Below, piece by piece: positions 23,068-29,148 of a stretch of DNA of 29,148 bases. Positions within the stretch are counted from its first letter, which is position 1, and each line of letters begins with the position of its first letter. The notes beneath the pieces were generated by a model that saw only the letters and a program-made list of their open reading frames with translations, was not told where the DNA came from and did not search any database. A program made the translations under genes and the position numbers. Source of the DNA: Acidobacteriota bacterium (GTDB taxonomy: Bacteria > Acidobacteriota > Terriglobia > Terriglobales > Acidobacteriaceae); assembly GCA_023410055.1 (NCBI GenBank), contig JAEYQK010000112.1:1-29148 (forward strand). The letters run 5' to 3'.

Positions 23068-23313
23068 ATGATCAATATCTTCGTAGGGCACGTCGGTGCA
23101 CATTGCACAGAGGTGCAGATCCGTTCAATCTTCGAGGCATATGGTCGAGTGAATGATGTTAGCTTAACCGGCGACAGCGCAATCATTCAGATGCCTGACG
23201 ATTCTGAGGCGGATGAAGCTATACGAGACCTCGGCGATGCTGCGCTGTTCCAAACGCCTCTGGTATCGACCAGCGCGAGAGAACTCATGTGGTCGAAATT
23301 CCATTCACACTAA
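23068..23313 (+). CDS. Short RRM-type RNA-binding-like protein (81 residues)
   Basis: The start at ATG 23068 is preceded by GAGG six bases upstream (23058-23061). The protein begins with an RRM fold: RNP2-like 'INIFVGHV', then helix 'TEVQIRSIFEAYGRVNDVSL', a shortened strand 'GDSAIIQMPD' in place of RNP1, and helix 'EADEAIRDLG'. The canonical RNP1 (K/R-G-F/Y-G/A-F/Y-V) and its aromatic residues are missing and the loop is deleted. Binding may therefore differ from other small bacterial RRM proteins. The longer frame to GTG 23005 adds an acidic leader and cannot be excluded. Confidence 0.65.
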   Translation: MINIFVGHVGAHCTEVQIRSIFEAYGRVNDVSLTGDSAIIQMPDDSEADEAIRDLGDAALFQTPLVSTSARELMWSKFHSH

Positions 23314-23436
23314 ACGGCTGGAACTAGATCCTTCCTGGCCTTTTGTCGTTAGCCCCAATACTCGCCATGCGGGCCTCGGACTCTGTGCTGACCGCCTCAC
23401 GGCCTCACTTTCCTTCCATTGGACCGGAGGCAAGCC

Positions 23437-24396
23437 ATGACAATCCGAAACAGCCACTTCGACAACGTTCGCATCCGGTCGACTGGTTCTTACCTTCCAG
23501 CCACGATTGTCAGAAACGAAGACCTCGTGAGAGACTTGCCGACTTCTCCCGAGTGGATTTTCGAAACCTTGGGCATAAGCGAGCGGCATATCGCCGGACC
23601 GGGCGAATACGTTTCGGATCTCGCCGCCTGTGCCGGCCTGGACGCAATCAGTTCGGCGGGCCTCGAACCGAACCAGATCGATTTGATCATCGTCGCCACC
23701 GCAACGCCCGACCGCAAGGCCCCGTCTTCAGCGTGTATCGCTCAGGCCAAAATGGGTATTGTTAACTCCTGCCCCGCTTTCGACGTAGCCGCAGTCTGTT
23801 CCGGTTTCGTTTATGGCATCACCATCGCCGGGCAGTTCATTCAAAACGGCACCTACGAACACGTGCTGGTGATCGGCGCCGACACTTTCTCCCGGATTAC
23901 AGACTGGAACAACCGCAACTGCGTCTTTTTCGGAGACGCAGCAGGTGCCGTCGTGCTCGAACGCTGTGAGCGCGCGAACGGGCTTTTCTCGAGTATTCTT
24001 CTCGCCCAGGGCGATGGAATGAACTACTTTACCGTCTACCCAGACGACGCTTATTTCACAATGGACGGAAAGGCAGTCACCCAGAAAGCCACAACCGCAT
24101 TGCCCGAATGCATTCAGCAGATTCTCTGCATGAATCGGCTGCGTATCGAGGACGTCTCGATGATCGTTCCGCACCAAGCTTCGGCATGTGTACTCAAACG
24201 CATCGCCGCGGCAATCAACGTTCCTTATTCGCGCATGCAACTGAGCCTGGACTCATGTGGCAACACGGCGGGAGCCTCCGTCCCATTGGCGCTGGATCAG
24301 GCAAACCGGCGCGGCCTCATCCACGAAGGCGATCTTCTCCTGCTGGCCGCTATCGGTGCAGGCTGGACTTGGGGCGCAAGCTTGTATCGATGGTGA
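23437..24396 (+). CDS. 3-oxoacyl-ACP synthase III (FabH-like ketosynthase)
   Basis: The ATG at 23437 follows GGAGG and gives 319 residues, the usual length of KAS III. The thiolase-fold catalytic triad is complete: Cys121 in 'AAVCSGFVYG', His246 in 'VPHQAS' and Asn276 in 'CGNTAGAS'. The 'GDAAGAVVLE' loop and C-terminal 'GAGWTWGASLYRW' also fit. KAS III condenses acyl-CoA with malonyl-ACP to begin fatty acid synthesis. Because no fab gene is adjacent, it may be a housekeeping paralogue or a specialised KAS III-like enzyme. Confidence 0.9.
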   Translation: MTIRNSHFDNVRIRSTGSYLPATIVRNEDLVRDLPTSPEWIFETLGISERHIAGPGEYVSDLAACAGLDAISSAGLEPNQIDLIIVATATPDRKAPSSACIAQAKMGIVNSCPAFDVAAVCSGFVYGITIAGQFIQNGTYEHVLVIGADTFSRITDWNNRNCVFFGDAAGAVVLERCERANGLFSSILLAQGDGMNYFTVYPDDAYFTMDGKAVTQKATTALPECIQQILCMNRLRIEDVSMIVPHQASACVLKRIAAAINVPYSRMQLSLDSCGNTAGASVPLALDQANRRGLIHEGDLLLLAAIGAGWTWGASLYRW

Positions 24397-24456
24397 TCCG
24401 GAACAATGAGAGAGGACATGAACGACACCTCGGGAGGGCCTTATAGCAAGTAATCA

Positions 24457-24497
24457 CGAATCGGGATTGTGAGCGATATGGGGATATCTCGCGTTAG
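24457..24497 (+). repeat. C-family repeat (copy 1)
   Basis: Key words TCGGGATTG and GAGCGATATGGGGATAT are shared with the other C copies. It lies just downstream of the stop codon of the minus-strand gene at 24511-25611. Confidence 0.55.
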
Positions 24498-24510
24498 AAC
24501 GAAAGGCGGT

Positions 24511-25611
24511 TCACCGGCTTGCTTCGGCAACTCCCAGCAAGGCCATTGAATGGAGCAAGCCCTCCTTCCTTGATTCCGCCCATTTCAAGGCAGCGTCCGG
24601 CTCTTTCATGGCCCAATTTCTGGCGATGTCCCTAAGCGCCACCTCCAGATATTCCTCTTCATAATCAGCACTGCTTCCAAGAACCTTCTCAGACAGTCTG
24701 AGGGCGAGTGGAATATCACCTTTGTTGGCTGCAAGCGAAGCCAGTTTAGCCATACCTGGACTCACATTTGCCTGATATCTCGGCTGCGTGGCGCATCCTT
24801 GGAGACTCAAAGAAGCCTGCTCGACGAGCCCCATCTGCTCTTGCACAAAGTAGCGAGTCAGACAATCGCACTGATTCTCCTTCAGCCGATTGAGGGCCTG
24901 CTCGGCCTTGCCCGAATCTGCTTCCTGCCAAGCCAAATCGCAACTGTTCTCGAACCTCCTGCTTTGCTCCGGGACTTGTCTCTGCGCAAGCTCCCTCAGG
25001 ATCACCTGGTCGGTTATCTTGGACACAAGCTCCGTCGCTTTGTCGTGCGCCCCCCGCTTCTCAAGCTGCTCAGCAACTGCAACTAGAATGCCGTCACCCT
25101 CGCCCTGAAACATCTCCTTCCAGATTTCGAGAGCACCCTGCAAATCGCCCGATTGAACCCGCTTTAGCCCAATCTCTCGTAACACCACCTGTTGATGCAA
25201 CAGCGGAATGGTTGCCGCTGTCCGTCTTGCGCCTTCGTAGTCTTCCTGTGCCACCATCAGCAGCGCGATTTCCCTGGAAGCCCACCACTTCGCTTCAGAA
25301 CTAGGAGCTAACCCGATCATGTTCCCTGCACCCGCGACGTCGCCGTTCTTGGCTCGAGCCACCACAATGTCTGCGAACAGCAGTGCTTGAGATTCACCCG
25401 TAAGGCTCATCGTCGCCAACGCGTCATCATAGAAGCCATGCCTTGCTTGTGCCAATGCAACCTCTTCGGCAATGTACCAGCGTTGTTCAATAGAGTTCGA
25501 TCTCTGTCCGGCACTCAATGCCTGCTTAAACAACTCTCGTGACTGTTGGGCAATAACCATCGGAGAGGTCGTAACCAACAAGATCGCGACGGTAAAGGCG
25601 CGCAAGCTCAT
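24511..25611 (-). CDS. Secreted helical-repeat (TPR-like) protein of unknown function
   Basis: The 366-residue protein starts with a signal peptide (to about 'SPMVIAQ'). The rest is a chain of amphipathic helix pairs with repeated A-X-G-D-X-A-G-A and 'G.YD.AL' elements, for example 'GFYDDALATM', 'NGDVAGAGNM', 'SGDLQGALEIW', 'KGDIPLALRLSEKVLG' and 'EPDAALKWAESRK', like TPR or Sel1-type solenoids. Four Cys residues lie in the middle third. No enzyme motif is visible. A periplasmic scaffold role is likely. It begins the minus-strand accessory region. Confidence 0.75.
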   Translation of the reverse strand: MSLRAFTVAILLVTTSPMVIAQQSRELFKQALSAGQRSNSIEQRWYIAEEVALAQARHGFYDDALATMSLTGESQALLFADIVVARAKNGDVAGAGNMIGLAPSSEAKWWASREIALLMVAQEDYEGARRTAATIPLLHQQVVLREIGLKRVQSGDLQGALEIWKEMFQGEGDGILVAVAEQLEKRGAHDKATELVSKITDQVILRELAQRQVPEQSRRFENSCDLAWQEADSGKAEQALNRLKENQCDCLTRYFVQEQMGLVEQASLSLQGCATQPRYQANVSPGMAKLASLAANKGDIPLALRLSEKVLGSSADYEEEYLEVALRDIARNWAMKEPDAALKWAESRKEGLLHSMALLGVAEASR

Positions 25612-26080
25612 GCGGGCATTATGAACTCAGGAGGTCTGGTATCCAAGTCAGTTTTCTTCATCGACAGGCCATACCTGCGATATCAGGCAATGTATTAAAG
25701 ATGCTCAATCGCTGGATGGTTTTTGAGACCAACAAAGGCCGTACGAGAGAGAGCTTTGCCGCGCTTGGGGACGTCTGTCAATACCCCAATCCTGTTGAAA
25801 ATCCGCAAGCCGCTGCAACCAAACGCAAAATACTCTCGCTGCGCATGTCGGGTTCACCCCCTCCAAAATGCTACGCTGAGATTGGGGGCATGTACCCATG
25901 CGCCGAATCCTCCTCCTGCGAATCGGGATCGACGCTTTTGCTCTTTCAAAATCGTGCAGAAGTGCGCAGGTGGCCCGTTCAAGCCCGGTGTTGGCTTGAG
26001 CGGGACGAGTCGAACATTCTGGCCGGGTGGGTGCCCCATCCTTCGCCGCTGTTGCGAGGTGAGGTAGTCGACTTTCTCTG
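25612..26080. other. Gene-poor region with a mosaic of palindromic repeats
   Basis: No convincing gene is seen over about 470 bases. It holds an R2 copy at 25970-26004 (almost identical to 22850-22884, without the T run) and a degraded R1-like piece at about 26029-26066 on the minus strand. The open frames here mostly translate the repeats, so I do not call them. Confidence 0.6.
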
Positions 26081-26120
26081 GTACGTCGATGACTCGATAG
26101 GTGGATAAAAGGCGATATTC
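26081..26120 (+). repeat. C-family repeat (copy 6)
   Basis: It contains CTCGATAGGTGGATA followed by AAAAGGCGATATT, matching the right arm of copy 7 (28982-29030) and the GGCGATAT word common to the family. Confidence 0.55.
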
Positions 26121-26185
26121 CTTCAACAACCGTCTGGCTTCAGCAACGAAGCATCAGTGGACGCCGAGCCTGCATCTGCCATTCT

Positions 26186-26740
26186 GTGCCTTTGTCGCAA
26201 ACCAGCAGTGGCGCGCCGCATTCGTTCGAGGATGCCGTAACGCAATACAAAGTATTCCTCCGTCAACAGCAATGGCCGGAGGTGGTTCGTTGGCTCACGC
26301 ATGACGACATTCTCGCGTATGGGAATCGGTGCTGGGTTCGCCTCGGAAATATGCGAGAAGCGGAACTTGAAGCAGAGGCAACGTACAACCAAGCGGTAAA
26401 AGAAGGTGTTGGTATATCGCTTAATGCGCTAGGGGTCGAACGAGGCGTAACGATCGCTGCCGCATTCAAAGCGAGCGCGACTGCTCCACCCTCGTCTTGC
26501 ACCGAGTTTCACCTCGCCGTCCCTCGACAGCGCACAGGGCTGGTTAAGCGGGTTAGAAATCCACTCTACTGGTGCATCCTGCGCAGCTCGTTGCGCACCG
26601 TTTTCAGCGACGAACGCACCGTGCGGCGTGGCAAGTTCGCCTCTTTGTTGCGCTTCTTTCTTTGGAGCAGCGTGGGCGTTTATGCATTCAGATCTGCGAG
26701 GTCTCACGATCAAGGCGACCGCTGGCGCGACATCACCTAA
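26186..26740 (+). pseudogene. Possible decayed gene, unknown protein
   Basis: The first ~85 codons of an open frame (GTG 26186) read as a plausible protein: 'SFEDAVTQYKVFLRQQQWPEVVRWLTHDDILAYGNRCWVRL' and 'REAELEAEATYNQAVKEGVGI'. After about 26440 the composition changes to Arg/Ser-rich and the minus strand is equally open, suggesting a broken gene. There is no ribosome-binding site. It is the only plus-strand candidate in the accessory region; the real coding strand is uncertain. Confidence 0.3.
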
Positions 26741-26749
26741 TTTTCCGGG

Positions 26750-26830
26750 TCGGTTCTTGGGCGATATTTGCGCCTTTCGTTAGCCTATCCGGCTGCTCTG
26801 GATAGTGAGCGAGATGGGGATATATACAAA
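26750..26830 (+). repeat. C-family repeat (copies 2 and a partial)
   Basis: The full copy at 26771-26830 is about 84% identical by eye over 57 positions to 28427-28483. It includes TATCCGGCTGCTCTGGATA and GTGAGCGAGATGGGGATAT. A partial GGCGATAT-like piece precedes it at 26750-26770. It is 48 bases beyond the stop of the next minus-strand gene. Confidence 0.65.
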
Positions 26831-26877
26831 CGTATCGGCGATGCTTCGCGCACCGAGTCCACTTTCACATGAACGAG

Positions 26878-27102
26878 TCAGCGCGACGCGTTCTTCGTGG
26901 CACTCGTCACGGCCAGAATGACTGCCGCAGTAATGAAAGCGAAGCCAGCGATTCCGAACGCCTTCGGGCTGTGGAGGTAGTGTACGTCGGTTGGTCGTTG
27001 AACCGGGTACGAGTAAAACGTCACGTTCCGCAAAACGAAAAGTGCCCCGCCTAAGATGGCGAGGAGCACCGACCAAATCAGCTTTCTTCTGCTGGTGCTC
27101 AC
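26878..27102 (-). CDS. Small unknown membrane protein (two helices)
   Basis: With GTG at 27100-27102 the product has 74 residues; a TTG at 27169-27171 would extend it to 97. Two hydrophobic stretches ('LIWSVLLAILGGALFVL' and 'AFGIAGFAFITAAVILAV') flank a loop with 'HSPKAFGIAG'. No family is recognised. It is one of four small membrane-protein genes on the same strand, each followed by a C-family repeat. Confidence 0.5.
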   Translation of the reverse strand: MSTSRRKLIWSVLLAILGGALFVLRNVTFYSYPVQRPTDVHYLHSPKAFGIAGFAFITAAVILAVTSATKNASR

Positions 27103-27171
27103 GCCTTTACTTGATGCGAGAATTCGTTCTCGCGAAGCTGAAATGGAAAACCATGTCAGCGGCTGCGCCAA

Positions 27172-27205
27172 AACGGGATTGTTTAACGAATGGCGATATG
27201 TCGTC
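27172..27205 (+). repeat. C-family repeat (copy 4)
   Basis: The words CGGGATTG and ATGGCGATATGTCG lie within three bases of the stop codon (27208-27210) of the next minus-strand gene. Confidence 0.55.
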
Positions 27206-27207
27206 AG

Positions 27208-27687
27208 CTATCGCGATGAGAACACCAGAGCGAAGCCGCTAATAGCAAACAGCAACACCGAGATGCCCCCCGACACGTCTGGTAAGCGATAAGGCAAATC
27301 CTTTCCGAATGTCGCCTCGTAACGACGTAGAAGTTCATTCTCGTTGCCGAACATACCCTTCGCAACGGTAACGTGTTCTTGGGCATAGATACTGAATGCT
27401 AAGTAATCGAGGAAGGTGCTGCGGGAGCCCATGATTACAAAGGCAAGCACAAGCCCTATGGCACAGATGGGGTGCTCCAGAGCGAGTCTGCCAGGAACTT
27501 TCGAGAGGTTAGGTTGGATTTTTGAGACCTGCACATACCAGATTGCAGACACGGCTGCAAACACGACTACCGCAGTGAGGATACCAACGCTGCGGCGTGG
27601 GTAGCTGACACTCGCGCCATCGCGCCGTGCGCTTCGCAAGTACCAAGCCCAAATCCCCTCCCGCTCATGTTCCTTAGCTCTATTCAT
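27208..27687 (-). CDS. Small unknown membrane protein (about three helices)
   Basis: The 159-residue product has a charged N-terminus ('MNRAKEHEREGIWAWYLRSARRDG') and hydrophobic segments around residues 33-50, 72-90 and 138-156, with a soluble loop 'AKGMFGNENELLRRYEATFGKDLPY'. No family is recognised. The ATG at 27687 has GGAG only one base upstream, which is too close to be good. The gene is flanked by C repeats. Confidence 0.55.
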   Translation of the reverse strand: MNRAKEHEREGIWAWYLRSARRDGASVSYPRRSVGILTAVVVFAAVSAIWYVQVSKIQPNLSKVPGRLALEHPICAIGLVLAFVIMGSRSTFLDYLAFSIYAQEHVTVAKGMFGNENELLRRYEATFGKDLPYRLPDVSGGISVLLFAISGFALVFSSR

Positions 27688-27765
27688 GCTCCAGCAATTT
27701 ACGCCGCTTAACGGCCAAATTCCACATTTGTTGACGCGAACAGGCCATCCCGCTCACTACGGTAC

Positions 27766-27802
27766 CGATTCGGGATTGCCTAATACTTGGCGATATACCG
27801 CC
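27766..27802 (+). repeat. C-family repeat (copy 5)
   Basis: It carries TTCGGGATTGCC and TTGGCGATATACC, and lies 24 bases beyond the stop of the following minus-strand gene. Confidence 0.55.
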
Positions 27803-27825
27803 ACCAATCGCCGTCCCCCGTGGAT

Positions 27826-28326
27826 TCAATCGTGCGCACTCGGCCACCAACCATTCGCAGAACCGTTTGATCTGGCGATCTGTGGGTGTGGCGCAAACCG
27901 AATGAGGAGCCAGCAGTGCAGCAGACTCGCAATAGCCAACGGCGGAGCAATAACAAGCGGAAAGGCCATTGCATAGCCTTCGGTGAAGAAGCAGCTCACA
28001 TCAGGCCACAGGAAGCTGCCGAAGCCCTCATACATCCAGAACGGCATCGACCCGAACGCCGCTCCGGTAATCGTCGCACTGAGCAGAGGAGCGAAAGCAC
28101 GTCTCCACCTTCCCTTTTTAGCCGAGGCGAACCATGTTCCGCAAACGACGACGACAACGTTCAACGCCGTGCAGGCTAGTGCAAGCCATGCTGTACTGAC
28201 TGCATGTCCAGAACTACCGGGGCGCGAACAAAACGGGCTGCCGTAGGTGTACCAGAACAATATTCCGTAGCAGATGGTGAAGTACAGCCCAACCAGTCCG
28301 AGGCGAATTCTGTTTGGTTTGGACAT
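27826..28326 (-). CDS. Small unknown membrane protein (about four helices)
   Basis: The 166-residue product starts at the ATG at 28324-28326 and has about four hydrophobic segments ('LGLVGLYFTICYGILFWYTYG', 'TAWLALACTALNVVVVVCGTWF', 'FAPLLSATITGAAFG', 'AFPLVIAPPLAIASLLHCWLLI'). Between the second and third lies a Lys/Arg-rich loop. No domain is recognised. The next gene on the strand is also a small membrane protein, with a C repeat between them. Confidence 0.6.
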   Translation of the reverse strand: MSKPNRIRLGLVGLYFTICYGILFWYTYGSPFCSRPGSSGHAVSTAWLALACTALNVVVVVCGTWFASAKKGRWRRAFAPLLSATITGAAFGSMPFWMYEGFGSFLWPDVSCFFTEGYAMAFPLVIAPPLAIASLLHCWLLIRFAPHPQIARSNGSANGWWPSAHD

Positions 28327-28426
28327 ACGGAATGTCGTACTACGAGTTCCTCTTGTGACCTGAGCAAGCTAGAAGCAGCACTTTACACCGATTCGTAACC
28401 AAGTCTCACGATTGTTGAACAAAACA

Positions 28427-28483
28427 GGCCTTTCGTCCACCTATCCGGCTACTCTGGATATTGAGCGAGATGGCGATTTATCG
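28427..28483 (+). repeat. C-family repeat (copy 3)
   Basis: A 57-base copy closely matching 26771-26827: CACCTATCC, GGCTACTCTGGATA and TTGAGCGAGATGGCGAT. It is 22 bases beyond the stop of the gene at 28506-28928. Confidence 0.65.
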
Positions 28484-28505
28484 TTGCCTATCGCTTCTGC
28501 TAGAA

Positions 28506-28928
28506 TCAGCCCCGCGTTGAGTTGCGACTTAGGAACGCGGTTGTCGCAGTGGTAAGTGCCACAGGCAGTCCTACGTAGAAGAAGAAAGTAACAAACTTCC
28601 ACTCCGCAAAAAAGATACCTCTCACCCGCGTACCGGGGATGTCAAAGCCTGTCGGCCCGAATACAAACGCAAGAACAGCAAAGACTGACCCAGCCACGGC
28701 GCACTGCGCCAAAGCCCTGGAGCTTGAACTCTTGCCAACGCGCCTCGCCACAAGCGGCGCAACGAAAACAGATACGCAAACGATGACAGCGTACATCAGG
28801 ACGTAGCTTGAGAATGTAACCGAAAAGGGGAAATTGAAGTTCCGGAAGTATGTATCCGGGGAATATGCCCAAACGAGAAGTGCAGCAGGGATTATCAGCA
28901 CGATTGCGATTCTTGCGATGGTCTTCAC
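28506..28928 (-). CDS. Small unknown membrane protein (about four helices)
   Basis: The 140-residue product starts at a GTG (28926-28928) with no clear ribosome-binding site. Four hydrophobic segments are visible ('IARIAIVLIIPAALLVWAY', 'FSSYVLMYAVIVCVSVFVAPLVA', 'ALAQCAVAGSVFAVLAFVFG', 'FVTFFFYVGLPVALTTATTAF'). No family is recognised. It is the last complete gene of the minus-strand group. Confidence 0.6.
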   Translation of the reverse strand: MKTIARIAIVLIIPAALLVWAYSPDTYFRNFNFPFSVTFSSYVLMYAVIVCVSVFVAPLVARRVGKSSSSRALAQCAVAGSVFAVLAFVFGPTGFDIPGTRVRGIFFAEWKFVTFFFYVGLPVALTTATTAFLSRNSTRG

Positions 28929-28981
28929 GGCAAAGAGTCTATGCGAAAAAACTGAATCTGTCGCTGATTGTTGGCGAAAAC

Positions 28982-29030
28982 CGGCCTGTTATCCACCTAT
29001 TCGGGGACTCTCGATAGGTGGATACATGGC
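28982..29030 (+). repeat. C-family repeat (copy 7) with a perfect 11-bp inverted repeat
   Basis: The arms TATCCACCTAT (28990-29000) and ATAGGTGGATA (29014-29024) are perfect inverted repeats around a 13-base loop. The right arm matches copy 6. No T run follows on either side. Confidence 0.7.
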
Positions 29031-29046
29031 TCTATGGAAGGGGATG

Positions 29047-29148
29047 TCAAGAGATAGTTTTCCCCGGCTGACTGGAATCGGCCATGCTCTCGTGACATCC
29101 AGCCCCGTGATCGTATGGGCGAGCATTGTTTTGAGTGGGTGGGCTGCG
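29047..29148 (-). CDS. Possible C-terminus of a further minus-strand gene (uncertain)
   Basis: Reading the minus strand from the window end, a frame stays open for 33 codons to a TGA at 29047-29049, just before repeat copy 7, fitting the gene-then-repeat pattern. Another frame is equally open and runs into the repeat itself. There is too little sequence to decide. Confidence 0.15.
   Translation of the reverse strand, partial: RSPPTQNNARPYDHGAGCHESMADSSQPGKTIS

Noticed and set aside
25701..26129. Two overlapping open frames on opposite strands
   Set aside because: Their translations are largely made of the R1, R2 and C repeats, and neither shows a ribosome-binding site or a recognisable fold.
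26429..26713. Minus-strand frame of 94 codons opposite the possible decayed gene
   Set aside because: It is also open, but no start signal or family could be recognised; the strand choice here stays uncertain.
24457..29030. Canonical integron attC sites or a CRISPR array
   Set aside because: Repeats are too divergent and too far apart for CRISPR spacers, and I found no paired GTTRRRY / RYYYAAC core sites, so neither label is used.

Overview
The window looks like chromosomal DNA from an Acidobacteriota (Terriglobia / Koribacter-like) bacterium. This is an inference from gene content: paired MacB-type permeases, HpnI-type hopanoid glycosyltransferase, a DUF3237 secreted protein, an orphan Mrp/Mbh antiporter module, and many short GC-rich palindromic repeats. 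No 16S rRNA or other decisive marker is present.

Layout. 1-170 is the C-terminus of a probable ribulokinase, then a cytosolic sugar-binding-protein-like ORF and a convergent low-affinity iron permease family gene. 2009-4896 is a two-component pair: an 8-TM, double-PAS histidine kinase and an Rcp-type single-domain response regulator. 4991-6023 (minus) holds two low-complexity secreted proteins. 6174-9417 (plus) carries an M50 site-2 protease with CBS domains, a formate/nitrite transporter family channel and a membrane-tethered short-chain dehydrogenase. 9537-13975 is a tightly packed, mostly overlapping seven-gene operon in the order MrpE-F-G, MbhD-like, MbhE/MrpB fusion, MrpC, MrpD. This is the sodium/proton antiporter half of an Mbh-type complex, with no hydrogenase genes and no full-length MrpA. 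14167-15226 holds a histone-H1-like basic protein followed by a tiny acidic proline-rich ORF.

15259-19703 (minus) contains two MacB-like ABC permeases without an ATPase, a methyltransferase and an HpnI-like glycosyltransferase. 19829-20290 (plus) is the RNase P RNA gene rnpB. A dispersed palindromic repeat appears to be inserted in its P16/P17 arm. 20304-21856 (minus) has a DUF3237 protein and a secreted alpha/beta hydrolase. 22088-24396 (plus) has an F420-dependent NADP reductase-like protein, a minimal RRM protein and a FabH-like ketoacyl synthase.

24457-29148 is an accessory region. A secreted helical-repeat protein and four small unknown membrane-protein genes lie on the minus strand, each with a member of one repeat family just beyond its stop codon. 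This resembles a cassette array, although canonical attC cores were not found. It is the best candidate for something undescribed. Three repeat families are proposed by eye: R1 (hairpin with TTCG-type loop and a GGCACC tail), R2 (CCCGCTCAAGCC / GGCTTGAACGGG palindrome) and C (the cassette-end repeat). All similarity statements are from manual reading; no searches were run.
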